Source of the DNA: an uncultured Verrucomicrobiales bacterium
GTDB lineage: Bacteria > Verrucomicrobiota > Verrucomicrobiia > Verrucomicrobiales > DEV007
Assembly (NCBI GenBank): GCA_943789025.1
Contig: CALSSN010000010.1
Location: 1 to 64,000 of the forward strand
Reading direction: 5' to 3'
Length of the DNA stretch: 64,000 nucleotides
Position 1 is the stretch's first letter, and each line of letters begins with the position of its first letter. A program made the position numbers and the translations under genes. The notes beneath the pieces were generated by a model, which saw only the letters and a program-made list of their open reading frames with translations, did not search any database and was not told where the DNA came from. Below are positions 39,621-49,065 of the stretch, piece by piece.

Positions 39621-40564
39621 GTCGTGAAGTTCTGAGAATAGGCACGCGCGGGAGTGCTCTCGCTCTGGTTCAGGCGGAGATGACAGGATGCGCTCTTGCT
39701 GTCGCTCACCCGAATCTGAAGCTGGAACGCGTCGTCGTGAAGACCATCGGCGACAAACGCCCGGACCTGCGTTTTTCCGAGTTCGGGGCCGGAGGGGAAG
39801 GAATTGTCGATAAGGGAATTTTCACCAAAGAACTCGAAGAAGCGCTCGCAGAGGGCACGGTGGACATCGCCGTCCACTCGCTCAAGGATGTGCCTACTGA
39901 GCTGGCAGAGGGCTACTCGCTCCCTTGCGTATTGCCTCGTGCTTCTATCGAGGATGTGCTCATCAGTCACAGCCAGGGAGGCATCGATGGGCTTCCTGAA
40001 AATGCCAGGATCGGTACCAGCAGCGTCCGTAGGATCCGTCAGCTCCTTTTTCTCCGGCCAGATCTTGAGCCGGTGGAGATTCGCGGCAATGTCCCAACCC
40101 GCATCCGGAAGCTCAACCAACGCGAAGACGACCTCGACGCCATCCTGCTCGCCCGAGCGGGACTCGAGCGACTTGGCATTTTCGGAGATGAGGCCGGTCT
40201 AGATTACAGCATCCTCGACCCGGTTTCTTTCCTGCCCGCAGCAGCGCAGGGTGCGGTCGGAATCGAGATTCATTCCCGATCGGGCAATCGCGTTACCGAT
40301 CTTCTCACCGCCATTCACTGTCAGGATACTGGTGACAGAGTCGCTGCAGAACGCGCTTTTCTTGCCGCTCTCGGCGCCGGGTGTGAGACTCCGGTCGGCT
40401 TGTTTTCGACTCTGCATGAGGACGGCGGACAGATCACCCTTCATGCCCGTGTCTTCTCGGATGGCAGCACTTCTTCAGACCCTCCCGTGGAGGGACAAAG
40501 CACCGGCCTCCGTACGGCTCCCGAGGCGCTTGCCTCTGACCTGCTCACCCTTCTCTTCCCATGA
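39617..40564 (+). CDS. hemC: Hydroxymethylbilane synthase
   Basis: LRIGTRGSALALVQAEM, DIAVHSLKDVPTELAEGY, RIGTSSVRRIRQLLFLRPDLEPVEIRGNVPTRIRKL, FLPAAAQGAVGIE. Confidence 0.97.
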   Translation: MSREVLRIGTRGSALALVQAEMTGCALAVAHPNLKLERVVVKTIGDKRPDLRFSEFGAGGEGIVDKGIFTKELEEALAEGTVDIAVHSLKDVPTELAEGYSLPCVLPRASIEDVLISHSQGGIDGLPENARIGTSSVRRIRQLLFLRPDLEPVEIRGNVPTRIRKLNQREDDLDAILLARAGLERLGIFGDEAGLDYSILDPVSFLPAAAQGAVGIEIHSRSGNRVTDLLTAIHCQDTGDRVAAERAFLAALGAGCETPVGLFSTLHEDGGQITLHARVFSDGSTSSDPPVEGQSTGLRTAPEALASDLLTLLFP

Positions 40565-42087
40565 ATTCTCTCAGTAAAAAAGGCATCTGTTACCTCATCG
40601 GCGCCGGTCCTGGCGACCTCGGACTCATGACTCTGCGTGGACGCGAGTGCGTGGAAAAAGCCGATATCATCGTCTACGACTACCTCTGTAACCCGCAGAT
40701 TCTCGGGTGGGCAAAGCCCGAGGCGGAGAAGATTTATGTGGGGAAAAAAGCCGGTGATCACACTCTCAGCCAGGAGGAGATAAACGCCCTCATCGTCGAG
40801 CGTACGGTAGCTGGAAAGATTGTGGCGCGCCTGAAAGGGGGCGATCCCCTGATCTTCGGGCGTGGAGGCGAAGAGGCTCAGGAACTCCGAGCCGCGGGCG
40901 TTGCCTTCGAGCTCGTTCCGGGGATCAGCTCGACCATCGCCGGCCCCGCCTACGCCGGCATTCCGGTCACCCACCGTGCCTGCAACACACAACTTACCAT
41001 CTTCACCGGCCACGAGGACCCCACGAAAGGAGATTCCACCGTCGACTATGGTCAAATTGCCCGAGCACCAGGCACCAAGGTCATGCTGATGGGTGTCTCG
41101 CGACTGAGGAAGATCACTGCAGAGCTGATCGAGCAGGGCATGTCTGCGGACGAACCGGCTGCCCTCGTCCGCTGGGCAACCACAGGGCGCCAGCAGACGC
41201 TTGTGGCTACCGTTGGCACACTTGCTGAACAGGCGGAGAAAGCGGATTTCAAGGCCCCCTGCGTCTGTGTCATGGGGGAAGTTGTCAACTACCGTCAGGA
41301 GATCAACTGGTTCGAGGAGCGCCCGTTGTTCGGAAAACGCATCGTCGTCACACGCACGCGAAAACAGGCGAGCACCCTCTCGAAACTCCTCATCGATCTC
41401 GGTGCCGATGTCATCGAACTTCCAACTATTAGGATCGATCCCGCACCGGATAAGGAAGACTTCTTCCGTCTCGTCCACGAGGCCCACTCCTACGACTGGC
41501 TCATTTTTACCAGCCCGAATGCCGTGGAGGCTTTTTTCGATGCCTTTTATCAGATCTTTGATGATGCACGTTCGATCGGCTACACCAGAATCGCTGTCGT
41601 CGGTCCAGGGACGGAAAAGATGGTCAACCGCTATCACTTCGCGGTCGATCTCATGCCCGAAGAGGGAGACTATATTGCGGAAGGCCTCACCCGCGCCTTC
41701 GACCGGGAAGGGGTTTCACTCGACAACCTGAAGTGTCTTTGGGTCAAAGGCGAGCAGACACGCGAGGTGATTGATCAATACATGAAGGAAAAAAGCGCCA
41801 TTCTCGACCAGGCGATTGCCTACCGTACCGTGCCCGAAACCGATGATCCCACCGGAAGTCAGGCGAGGTTCAAGGAAGAAGGCGCTGATATTATCACCTT
41901 CACCAGCGCTCTTACCGTCGAGTGCTTTCTCGATCTCGGGCTCTCTGTCCCCGAGGGCTGCCTCATCGCAAGCATGGGACCGATTACTTCGGAGCAGATT
42001 CGTGAAAACAGTTACGAGGTCGATATCGAGCCTGCCCAGAGCACGATTCCCCAATTCGTCGACGCCATCGTCGACCATTTTGAGTAG
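40561..42087 (+). CDS. Fused uroporphyrinogen-III C-methyltransferase / uroporphyrinogen-III synthase
   Basis: CobA part YLIGAGPGDLGLMTLRGRECVEKADIIVYDYL...RLKGGDPLIFGRGGEEAQ; HemD part GKRIVVTRTRKQASTLSKLLIDLGADVIELPTI...LIFTSPNAVEAFF. Confidence 0.95.
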   Translation: MNSLSKKGICYLIGAGPGDLGLMTLRGRECVEKADIIVYDYLCNPQILGWAKPEAEKIYVGKKAGDHTLSQEEINALIVERTVAGKIVARLKGGDPLIFGRGGEEAQELRAAGVAFELVPGISSTIAGPAYAGIPVTHRACNTQLTIFTGHEDPTKGDSTVDYGQIARAPGTKVMLMGVSRLRKITAELIEQGMSADEPAALVRWATTGRQQTLVATVGTLAEQAEKADFKAPCVCVMGEVVNYRQEINWFEERPLFGKRIVVTRTRKQASTLSKLLIDLGADVIELPTIRIDPAPDKEDFFRLVHEAHSYDWLIFTSPNAVEAFFDAFYQIFDDARSIGYTRIAVVGPGTEKMVNRYHFAVDLMPEEGDYIAEGLTRAFDREGVSLDNLKCLWVKGEQTREVIDQYMKEKSAILDQAIAYRTVPETDDPTGSQARFKEEGADIITFTSALTVECFLDLGLSVPEGCLIASMGPITSEQIRENSYEVDIEPAQSTIPQFVDAIVDHFE

Positions 42088-42162
42088 CCGGCAGCAGACC
42101 GAAACGCTCAACGCTGGGGAACCGACTGCAGTCCAGAGATCGCTCTGCGTGAGCCCTTCTGC

Positions 42163-42304
42163 ATGACGCGGCGTGTGATCACATTGCCGTTTTGCGGTTC
42201 ACGACCCTGAAGCTCATGCCACGGGCGAAGCCGCCGCCCCCGGGGCGGAAGTGCTGGACCCGGAGGAGAAAAAGAAAAACGAGGACTGGTTGGAGGGGTT
42301 TTAG
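42163..42304 (+). pseudogene. Small Glu/Lys-rich protein, possibly split by a +1 base in TTTT
   Basis: Removing one T near 42190 gives MTRRVITLPFAVHDPEAHATGEAAAPGAEVLDPEEKKKNEDWLEGF*. Confidence 0.35.
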
Positions 42305-43189
42305 TCTTCGGTAGTGACAGTTTTAGCTATGCGACGTGATGAGAAAGGGGAATTTGTGAGTGTCGAACAGCGCCGGATCCAAGTAGGTTCTCCGTAGCGT
42401 TCCCGTGCCAGAGGTTCCAGAGCCTCGCCGACAGACGGGTCTTCCAGAACCGCAAACACGGTTGATCCAGAGCCTGACATAAGTGCCGCTCTAACGCCTG
42501 ACTGAGCTGCAAGCCACGCTTTGATTTCAGGGAGGACGAGGTGCTTCGCGAAGACTGGTCGCTCAAGGTCGTTGCTCATGATGCCCCACGGCATTGCCTG
42601 AGGTGCATAGTTGATTCCTGGCAGTTCCTTCGATTCCTTCCACCTTCGGTAGGCCCACGGTGTGGAGACACCGAAAGCTGGCCTGATCAGGAGCAGAGGA
42701 AGAGATGGCATGGGTTCTGCTACGGGCGTGACCACTTCGCCCCGCCCCTGACAGTCGCAAACGCCGCCATTGAGGAAAAAGACGACATCCGATCCGATTG
42801 ACGCAGCAAGAGCGGCGAGCTTTTCGGCTTTGAGCGGGTCCCCGTAGTTCGCATTGAGAGCACTTAGAGCAGTTGCTGCGTTTCCGCTTCCGCCCGCCAG
42901 TCCGGCTCCCGAGGGAATCTTTTTGTCCAGATGGATGGCTACACCGTCGGCAGATCCGGTTGCCTGGAAGAACGCCTCTGCGGCTTTCCAGACAAGGTTG
43001 TCGTTCCCGGTTGGAAGCTCCGGATCTGAAACAGGTGATGCGGATGCCTGCCTCTTTGGGGGTGACGGTTACTTGGTCGTAGATATCCACCGGACACATT
43101 CGGGTCTCGATCTCGTGAAACCCATCCTCGCGGCACCCGAGGATGCGGAGCCAGAGATTCACTTTTGCCGGGGAGAGGTAAGTCGACAT
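42301..43189 (-). CDS. ispE: 4-diphosphocytidyl-2-C-methyl-D-erythritol kinase, apparent +1 frameshift at about 43030
   Basis: N-terminus STYLSPAKVNLWLRILGCREDGFHEIETRMCPVD; continues in another frame as DKKIPSGAGLAGGSGNAATALSALNANYGDPLKAEKLAALAASIGSDVVFFLNGG...AALMSGSGSTVFAVLED. Confidence 0.85.
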
Positions 43190-43395
43190 CCGTGATTCTA
43201 ATCGTGGGTGCCTTCTTTTGCCACCCGAGAGCGTAGTCTCCGCGTGTCCTTTTTGCCTGCGGAAGGATAGGTTGAACTGCAGGCAGGCGAGAGGCGGCGT
43301 TGCGAGATGAGGTCACAGCGATTCAAGAACTAAGGGGTGGCACCCTCTCCAGATCTCTTGCCTCCTTCCGCCCCCGCCGCTATTCTCTTATTTTT

Positions 43396-45969
43396 ATGGC
43401 GTCCGACGGAGGCAAGATGACCCCAATGATGAAGCAGTACCACTCCCTGCGGAGTGAACTGCCTGAAGACGTTCTGCTGTTTTTTCGCCTCGGTGATTTT
43501 TACGAGATGTTTTTTGAGGATGCGCAGCAAGCCTCCTCGATTCTCGATGTGGCGCTTACCAAGCGCAATGGAGTTCCCATGTGCGGCTTTCCATTCCACG
43601 CTGCGGAATCCTACATCGCCAAAATAATCAAGGCCGGAAGGAGGGTCGCCATCGGTGAACAAGTGGGCGAAGCGGTGCAGGGGAAAATTGTCAAACGCGA
43701 GATCCGCCAGATCGTCAGTGCCGGCACGGTCGACGATATCAACCTTCTGGAGGCCGAACGGGCAAACTACCTTGCTGCGGTCAGCTGCGATCGCGGGCGT
43801 TTTGGCCTTGCGGTGCTCGACCTGACCACCGGCGAGTTCCGGGCTGCTGAATTCGCTGATCTTACTGCGCTCGACGATGAACTTGCTGCTCTCTCCGCGG
43901 CCGAAATTCTTCATGCCGACAACGACGAAAAAACCTTCCCTCACCTTATCGGAACTCCGCGAGCCGTTTCGTGTGACGGCTACACCTTTCTCTATGACCA
44001 TGCTCGTCAGGTGCTCGTCGAGCACTTCAAAGTGCATTCACTCGACGGCTTCGGCTGCTCTGGCTTTGGTCCTGCAGTCGGTGCGGCTGGTGCGATCCTC
44101 AGTTACGTGACCCAGCAACTTCGGCGCGACGCCTCTCACGTCCGCTCACTGCGGGCCTATGCTCCGGAGGACTTTGTCCAGATTGACGCATCTTCCCGCG
44201 CCAATCTCGACCTCGTCGACTCGCGCGCAGGGCAGAAGTTTTCTCTTCTCGCCGCCCTTGATCGCACAAAGACCCCGATGGGAGCACGCCTCCTGCGGCG
44301 TTGGATTCTGCACCCGCTCCGCCAGGTCGAAGCTCTCGTCGCCCGCCAGGAAGTCATCGCTTCCTGTCTCGAGGCTCCCATCGCCCTCGACCAGCTTCGC
44401 AATTCCTTCGAAGGCATCCGCGACATCGAGCGCTGCCTCTCCCGCCTCAGTCAAGGCTCCGGCACCCCGCGTGATCTTCTCTCACTCGCCCTCTCTCTTG
44501 GCCGCGTCCCGGCTCTCCGGGAGCAACTCGTCACTTTGCGTCAGGTCCCTTCTCCCCTTGCTCTCGAGCTTGCTGAATTTCTGCCCGACTTCACCGCTCT
44601 GGTCACCCTCATCAGTGAAGCTCTCGTCGATGAGCCTCCCGCCCTCCTGCGGGACGGGGGCGTCTTCCGCGAGGGCTATAACAGCGCACTCGATGAACTC
44701 CGAAGTGCGTCCTCCGAAGGGAAAAAATGGATCTCCGACCTCCAGACCAGCGAAGCAGAATCAACTGGAATCAAATCGCTCAAGGTTAAATACAATGCAG
44801 TCTTCGGCTACTTCATCGAGGTCACCAAAACCAACCTGTCTCTGGTTCCCGAAAGCTATCAGAGGAAGCAGACCACCGCGAATGCGGAGCGCTTCATCAC
44901 ACCTGAGCTCAAGGAAGTAGAATCAAAAATTCTTGGCGCCGACGAGCGTGCCAAGGCGCTCGAAACGACGCTCTTCACCGATCTCCGCAAGCAGGTTCTG
45001 GAACAGCTGTCAGCTATCCAGGAAGCCGCCGCAGCGCTCGCTACCGTGGATGTTCTCTGTGGTTTGGCGGAGACCGCTCGCCTCTATAGCTACTGCCGAC
45101 CCCTTCTCAATGAATCTCTTAATCTCGTCATCAAGGACGGTCGCCACCCGGTCGTCGAGCAGGACGATGGTGCCGACCCGTTCGTTCCCAACGACCTTCA
45201 TCTGGAACCTGAACGCTCGCGTCTCATTCTTCTGACCGGCCCGAACATGGCCGGCAAATCCACCTACATCCGGCAGGTTGCTCTGATCACTCTGATGGCA
45301 CAGATGGGCAGTTTCGTTCCTGCCGCGAGCGCAGAAATAGGCCTCGCTGATAGGATATTCACCCGGGTCGGTGCCAGTGACGATCTCGCTCGCGGGCAGT
45401 CGACGTTCATGGTTGAAATGAACGAGACCGCCCTCATCGTCAATACCGCTACCGAGCGCAGTCTTGTGATACTCGATGAGATCGGACGCGGCACCGCAAC
45501 TTTCGACGGCCTTTCGATCGCCTGGAGTGTGGCTGAGCACCTTCACGATAGCATTCGCGCGCGCTCTCTCTTCGCCACCCACTACCACGAACTGACTGCG
45601 CTCACTCACGAGTGCGAGGGCGTTCGGAATTACAATGTCGCCGTCCGCGAGTGGAACGAGCAGATTATTTTCCTGCGCAAAATCGTCGCCGGAGCTGCCG
45701 ACCGCTCGTATGGCATCCAGGTTGCCCGCCTCGCCGGCCTCCCCGACAGCATCATCATCCGTGCCAGACAACTGCTGGCCACCCTCGAGGAAGAGGCCGC
45801 GGCCACTGCGGTTTCAGCCACTGCTTCCCGAGCGAAAGCCGATACAAAACACGCACCCGCGGCCGTCGTTGAAGCTGGCACGGCTGCTGTGAAAAAAGCA
45901 AAGCCGAGTGAGCACAAGGACGACGAAAAGGACGGTCATGACGAAGTCCAACTTTCACTATTCTCTTAA
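43396..45969 (+). CDS. mutS: DNA mismatch repair protein MutS
   Basis: TPMMKQYHSLRSELPEDVLLFFRLGDFYEMFFEDAQQAS; Walker A TGPNMAGKSTYIRQVALITLMAQMGSFVPA; VILDEIGRGTATFDGLSIAW. Confidence 0.98.
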   Translation: MASDGGKMTPMMKQYHSLRSELPEDVLLFFRLGDFYEMFFEDAQQASSILDVALTKRNGVPMCGFPFHAAESYIAKIIKAGRRVAIGEQVGEAVQGKIVKREIRQIVSAGTVDDINLLEAERANYLAAVSCDRGRFGLAVLDLTTGEFRAAEFADLTALDDELAALSAAEILHADNDEKTFPHLIGTPRAVSCDGYTFLYDHARQVLVEHFKVHSLDGFGCSGFGPAVGAAGAILSYVTQQLRRDASHVRSLRAYAPEDFVQIDASSRANLDLVDSRAGQKFSLLAALDRTKTPMGARLLRRWILHPLRQVEALVARQEVIASCLEAPIALDQLRNSFEGIRDIERCLSRLSQGSGTPRDLLSLALSLGRVPALREQLVTLRQVPSPLALELAEFLPDFTALVTLISEALVDEPPALLRDGGVFREGYNSALDELRSASSEGKKWISDLQTSEAESTGIKSLKVKYNAVFGYFIEVTKTNLSLVPESYQRKQTTANAERFITPELKEVESKILGADERAKALETTLFTDLRKQVLEQLSAIQEAAAALATVDVLCGLAETARLYSYCRPLLNESLNLVIKDGRHPVVEQDDGADPFVPNDLHLEPERSRLILLTGPNMAGKSTYIRQVALITLMAQMGSFVPAASAEIGLADRIFTRVGASDDLARGQSTFMVEMNETALIVNTATERSLVILDEIGRGTATFDGLSIAWSVAEHLHDSIRARSLFATHYHELTALTHECEGVRNYNVAVREWNEQIIFLRKIVAGAADRSYGIQVARLAGLPDSIIIRARQLLATLEEEAAATAVSATASRAKADTKHAPAAVVEAGTAAVKKAKPSEHKDDEKDGHDEVQLSLFS

Positions 45970-46970
45970 AGCTCGCGAAAGTTCAGCAGAACTTTGCCGC
46001 CGAGGCTCCCATCGCGCACACGACCGAGGGCGGCTTTTATCTCGGTGAAGGGAAAGCGAGCTGCCACTGGCAGCATGATTTCCCCTGCCAGCATCGCCTC
46101 TGCCACTGCGCTGAGAACTTCGTGGTATTCTTCCGAGCTGTGTTCACGGATCCATCGAGTCAGCCAGAACCCCTCAAGACGGAGTCCTTTGAAGAGCAGG
46201 AGTCCAGTCGGAACCTTGAGTGGCTTCCTCCCCATCGCGCCATAAGTCAGCATGGTGGCTTGCTCCCCCAGCAGGTTCATCACCCGCAGCGCACTGTCCC
46301 CGCCCACCCCATTGAATCCGAGAGACCCCCGCAGCTTGCCGAGCACCTCCTTCGCCTGCTCCAGACCTTCCTTTGAATCGAGAAAGACCCGGTTGGCCGC
46401 CGCCCCGGCGGCAACGCATTGTTCCCGTCCTTGCTCGCTGCGGACCAGGCTCACCACCTCGAGGCCGAAGCGCCGACCCAAACCGATCACCGCAAGTCCC
46501 ACACTCGAATTGCCGAGGTTCTGGATCACCATGGAACCCGCCGTCGGCTTGCCATAGCGGTGCAACATTATCCAGGCGGTCGGAGGGTTTACTTTGAGCA
46601 TGGCCCCTTGTTCGGGATCGAGCTCGGAAGGCAGGACAAATACTTGGTCTCTGTCGAGGACTTGTTGCTGCTGCCAGCATCCTGCACCTGAGAGGACCGC
46701 CACTCGGTCGCCGACATGTATGTCGTGCACCTCCTGTCCGACCTGCAGGACCTCCCCGCTGCCTTCCATCCCTGCTGGTGCGGGGAAGGACTTTGGCTTT
46801 AACCCGTAAGTGCCCTCCACGTAGTTGAAGTCGGCAGGATTTATCGGGGCGTGGAGTAAGCGTATGAGAATTTCACCCGAGTTGGGAGTGGCCACAGCGC
46901 AGTCTTCCAGCTCCAGCCGATCCACCGGATCCCCGAATTCATGGAAAACAACCCGCTGCCTTTTCATCAT
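45966..46970 (-). CDS. Zinc-binding alcohol dehydrogenase family / MECR-like enoyl reductase
   Basis: VVFHEFGDPVDRLELEDCAVATPNSGEILIRLLHAPINPADFNYVEGTYGLKPKSFPAPAGMEGSGEVLQVG. Confidence 0.85.
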   Translation of the reverse strand: MMKRQRVVFHEFGDPVDRLELEDCAVATPNSGEILIRLLHAPINPADFNYVEGTYGLKPKSFPAPAGMEGSGEVLQVGQEVHDIHVGDRVAVLSGAGCWQQQQVLDRDQVFVLPSELDPEQGAMLKVNPPTAWIMLHRYGKPTAGSMVIQNLGNSSVGLAVIGLGRRFGLEVVSLVRSEQGREQCVAAGAAANRVFLDSKEGLEQAKEVLGKLRGSLGFNGVGGDSALRVMNLLGEQATMLTYGAMGRKPLKVPTGLLLFKGLRLEGFWLTRWIREHSSEEYHEVLSAVAEAMLAGEIMLPVAARFPFTEIKAALGRVRDGSLGGKVLLNFREL

Positions 46971-47075
46971 CTGAAACCTTCCCTCATGCGACCACTTCTG
47001 TCCAGGATCGACCCTGCGTTCCAGACCTCAAATCCCGGAGTGGGCAAACCCCTTGCTGGCTGGAATCGATTCCAG

Positions 47076-47297
47076 GGAGGGTCTGATTCATGGCGGTGCC
47101 CGTCCTTGTTGTCCGGATTCTGTGCGGAACTGCGCGAGGCGGAAGTGGATGAACGTCCACGACTAACGAGCGACAAAGCCACACCGGATGCGGGCAGCAA
47201 CTTTCAAGGGCTTTTTGAGTGAGTCCAGAGCGCAGCGATGCTGATCTCAATCCAATTTCATTCCAAGTGGCGGGTGGAGTAATTGATCAGACCTTCC
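47076..47297. mobile_element. MITE-like element, copy B (222 bp, inverted relative to copy A)
   Basis: Reverse complement aligns end to end with 26135-26361 (shared blocks CCGCCACTTGGAATG, ATCAGCATCGCTGCG, GCCCGCATCCGGTGTGGCTTTGT, CAGAATCCGGACAACAA, GACGGGCACCGCCATGAATCAGACCCTCC). Confidence 0.85.
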
Positions 47298-47394
47298 CTG
47301 GCGACCAGTTCACGAAAGGAACCGCGTCCCGCTGCCTGCCGAAAGTTGATTTTCCGCACTGGTCATTCCGACAGGGTCGGTTATTTTAAGGACA

Positions 47395-48434
47395 TGCCTA
47401 TTAATAGTGACAGCTTCATTGAACTTAGCCTCATCGGCCTCGCCATCGCGGTTCTGGTCATCGTGGTCATCGTCGTCTCGATGTTTTTCAAGACGTGGCT
47501 GCGGGCCAAACTTTCCAATGCCCCAGTTGCTTGGGGAAACCTGATCGGGATGTTTCTCCGGAAAGTGCCTTTTGGGAAGATCGTCGACGCTCGCATCACC
47601 GCGGTGAAAGCTGGTCTCCCTTACACTGCGGAAGAGCTCGAAGCTCACTACCTCGCTGGTGGTGACGTGGATGACGTCGTGCTCGCGCTGATCGCTGCTG
47701 ACAAAGCCGGCATCCCTCTCGCCTTCGATCGTGCCTGCGCCATCGATCTGGCTGTCAAAGGGACCACCAAAACCGTTCTCGAAGCGGTTCGGACTTCCAT
47801 CAACCCGAAGGTCATCGATTGCCCGGATTCGCATGCCGGCGGCCCGACCAAGATCACCGCGGTAGCCCGCGACGGCATCGCGGTGAATGTTCGTGCTCGG
47901 GTCACCGTGCGTACTGCACTCGATTCCTTCATAGGGGGTGCCACGGAAGAGACTGTCATCGCCCGCGTCGGCGAAGGGATCGTCACCTCTGTAGGATCCG
48001 CCGAGAGCTACAAGGCGGTGCTGGAAAATCCCGACTCAATTTCAAAGCTGGTCCTCTCTAAGGGAGTCGACGCTTCCACCGCATTCGAGATCCTCTCGAT
48101 CGACATCGCTGATGTCGATGTAGCGGATAACGTGGGAGCCCGTCTCCAGACCGAGCAGGCGGAAGCCGACAAGCGTGTGGCCCAGGCGAAGGCGGAAATG
48201 CGTCGTGCCGCAGCCGTTGCCGCTGAGCAGGAAATGAGCGCCCGCACTCAGGAAATGCGGGCCAAAGTGGTTGAAGCCGAGGCCCAGGTTCCGCAGGCCA
48301 TCGCTGACGCTTTTCGCTCGGGTAATTTCGGTATCATGGACTATACGCGTTATCGCAACATCATTGCTGACACCGACATGCGCTCGTCGATCGCCACCGA
48401 CGGGGACACTGCGGGGAACGATAAGGGCGATTAG
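47395..48434 (+). CDS. floA: Flotillin-like protein FloA
   Basis: [122 protein letters not shown]. Confidence 0.94.
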
Positions 48435-48439
48435 AAGTC

Positions 48440-49048
48440 ATGGTTTTGCACCCTCATCTGGCCGCGATTGACGGTGAGGTCTTCACGGTCCTCATTTTTC
48501 TGCTCCTTTCCCTCTTCAGTTGGCTCAAAACAAAATTCTTCCCGCCAGAAAAAGAGAAAAAGAAAAAATCTGACGAAGCCGATCCACTGCGCGAAATTAT
48601 CTGGCGCCGTCAGATGGGTGAGGAAAGTGTCCGCATGCCCTGGCAATCTCAGGCACGAGAAGCCCCACCCGAACCACCACGACGTCAAACCCAGCGACCT
48701 TCGCCTCCGCCGGTCCCGCCTCCTTTCGCCAGTCCGCCGAGGAGGCACCAGGCGCTGAATCCGATCATCAATCGGGAACCGACGTATCCTACCCCGCCGC
48801 CGGTCCCGCCGCCATCGGCCATCCAGGTTGCTTTGGAGACTGAGCGACCGGAAATTTCAGCCGAGGAAGCCGAACTTGCCCGCCTTTTTGAGGGGGTTTC
48901 TAAGAGCCAGCATCGTGGAAAGCGCAGGCACCTTCGCGGACTTACTGCCATGCTGCGCCAACCTGCCTCCACCCGCAATGCCATCCTGCTCAGTGAGATT
49001 CTGAGTCCGCCGGTAGCGCTGCGCAATGAGCATTGCCTCCACCCGTGA
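48440..49048 (+). CDS. Proline-rich single-TM protein of unknown function between floA and nfeD
   Basis: One TM (VFTVLIFLLLSLFSWLKTKFF), PPPVPPP-type linkers. Confidence 0.6.
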   Translation: MVLHPHLAAIDGEVFTVLIFLLLSLFSWLKTKFFPPEKEKKKKSDEADPLREIIWRRQMGEESVRMPWQSQAREAPPEPPRRQTQRPSPPPVPPPFASPPRRHQALNPIINREPTYPTPPPVPPPSAIQVALETERPEISAEEAELARLFEGVSKSQHRGKRRHLRGLTAMLRQPASTRNAILLSEILSPPVALRNEHCLHP

Positions 49049-49065
49049 AGCTTCCACCCCATTGC

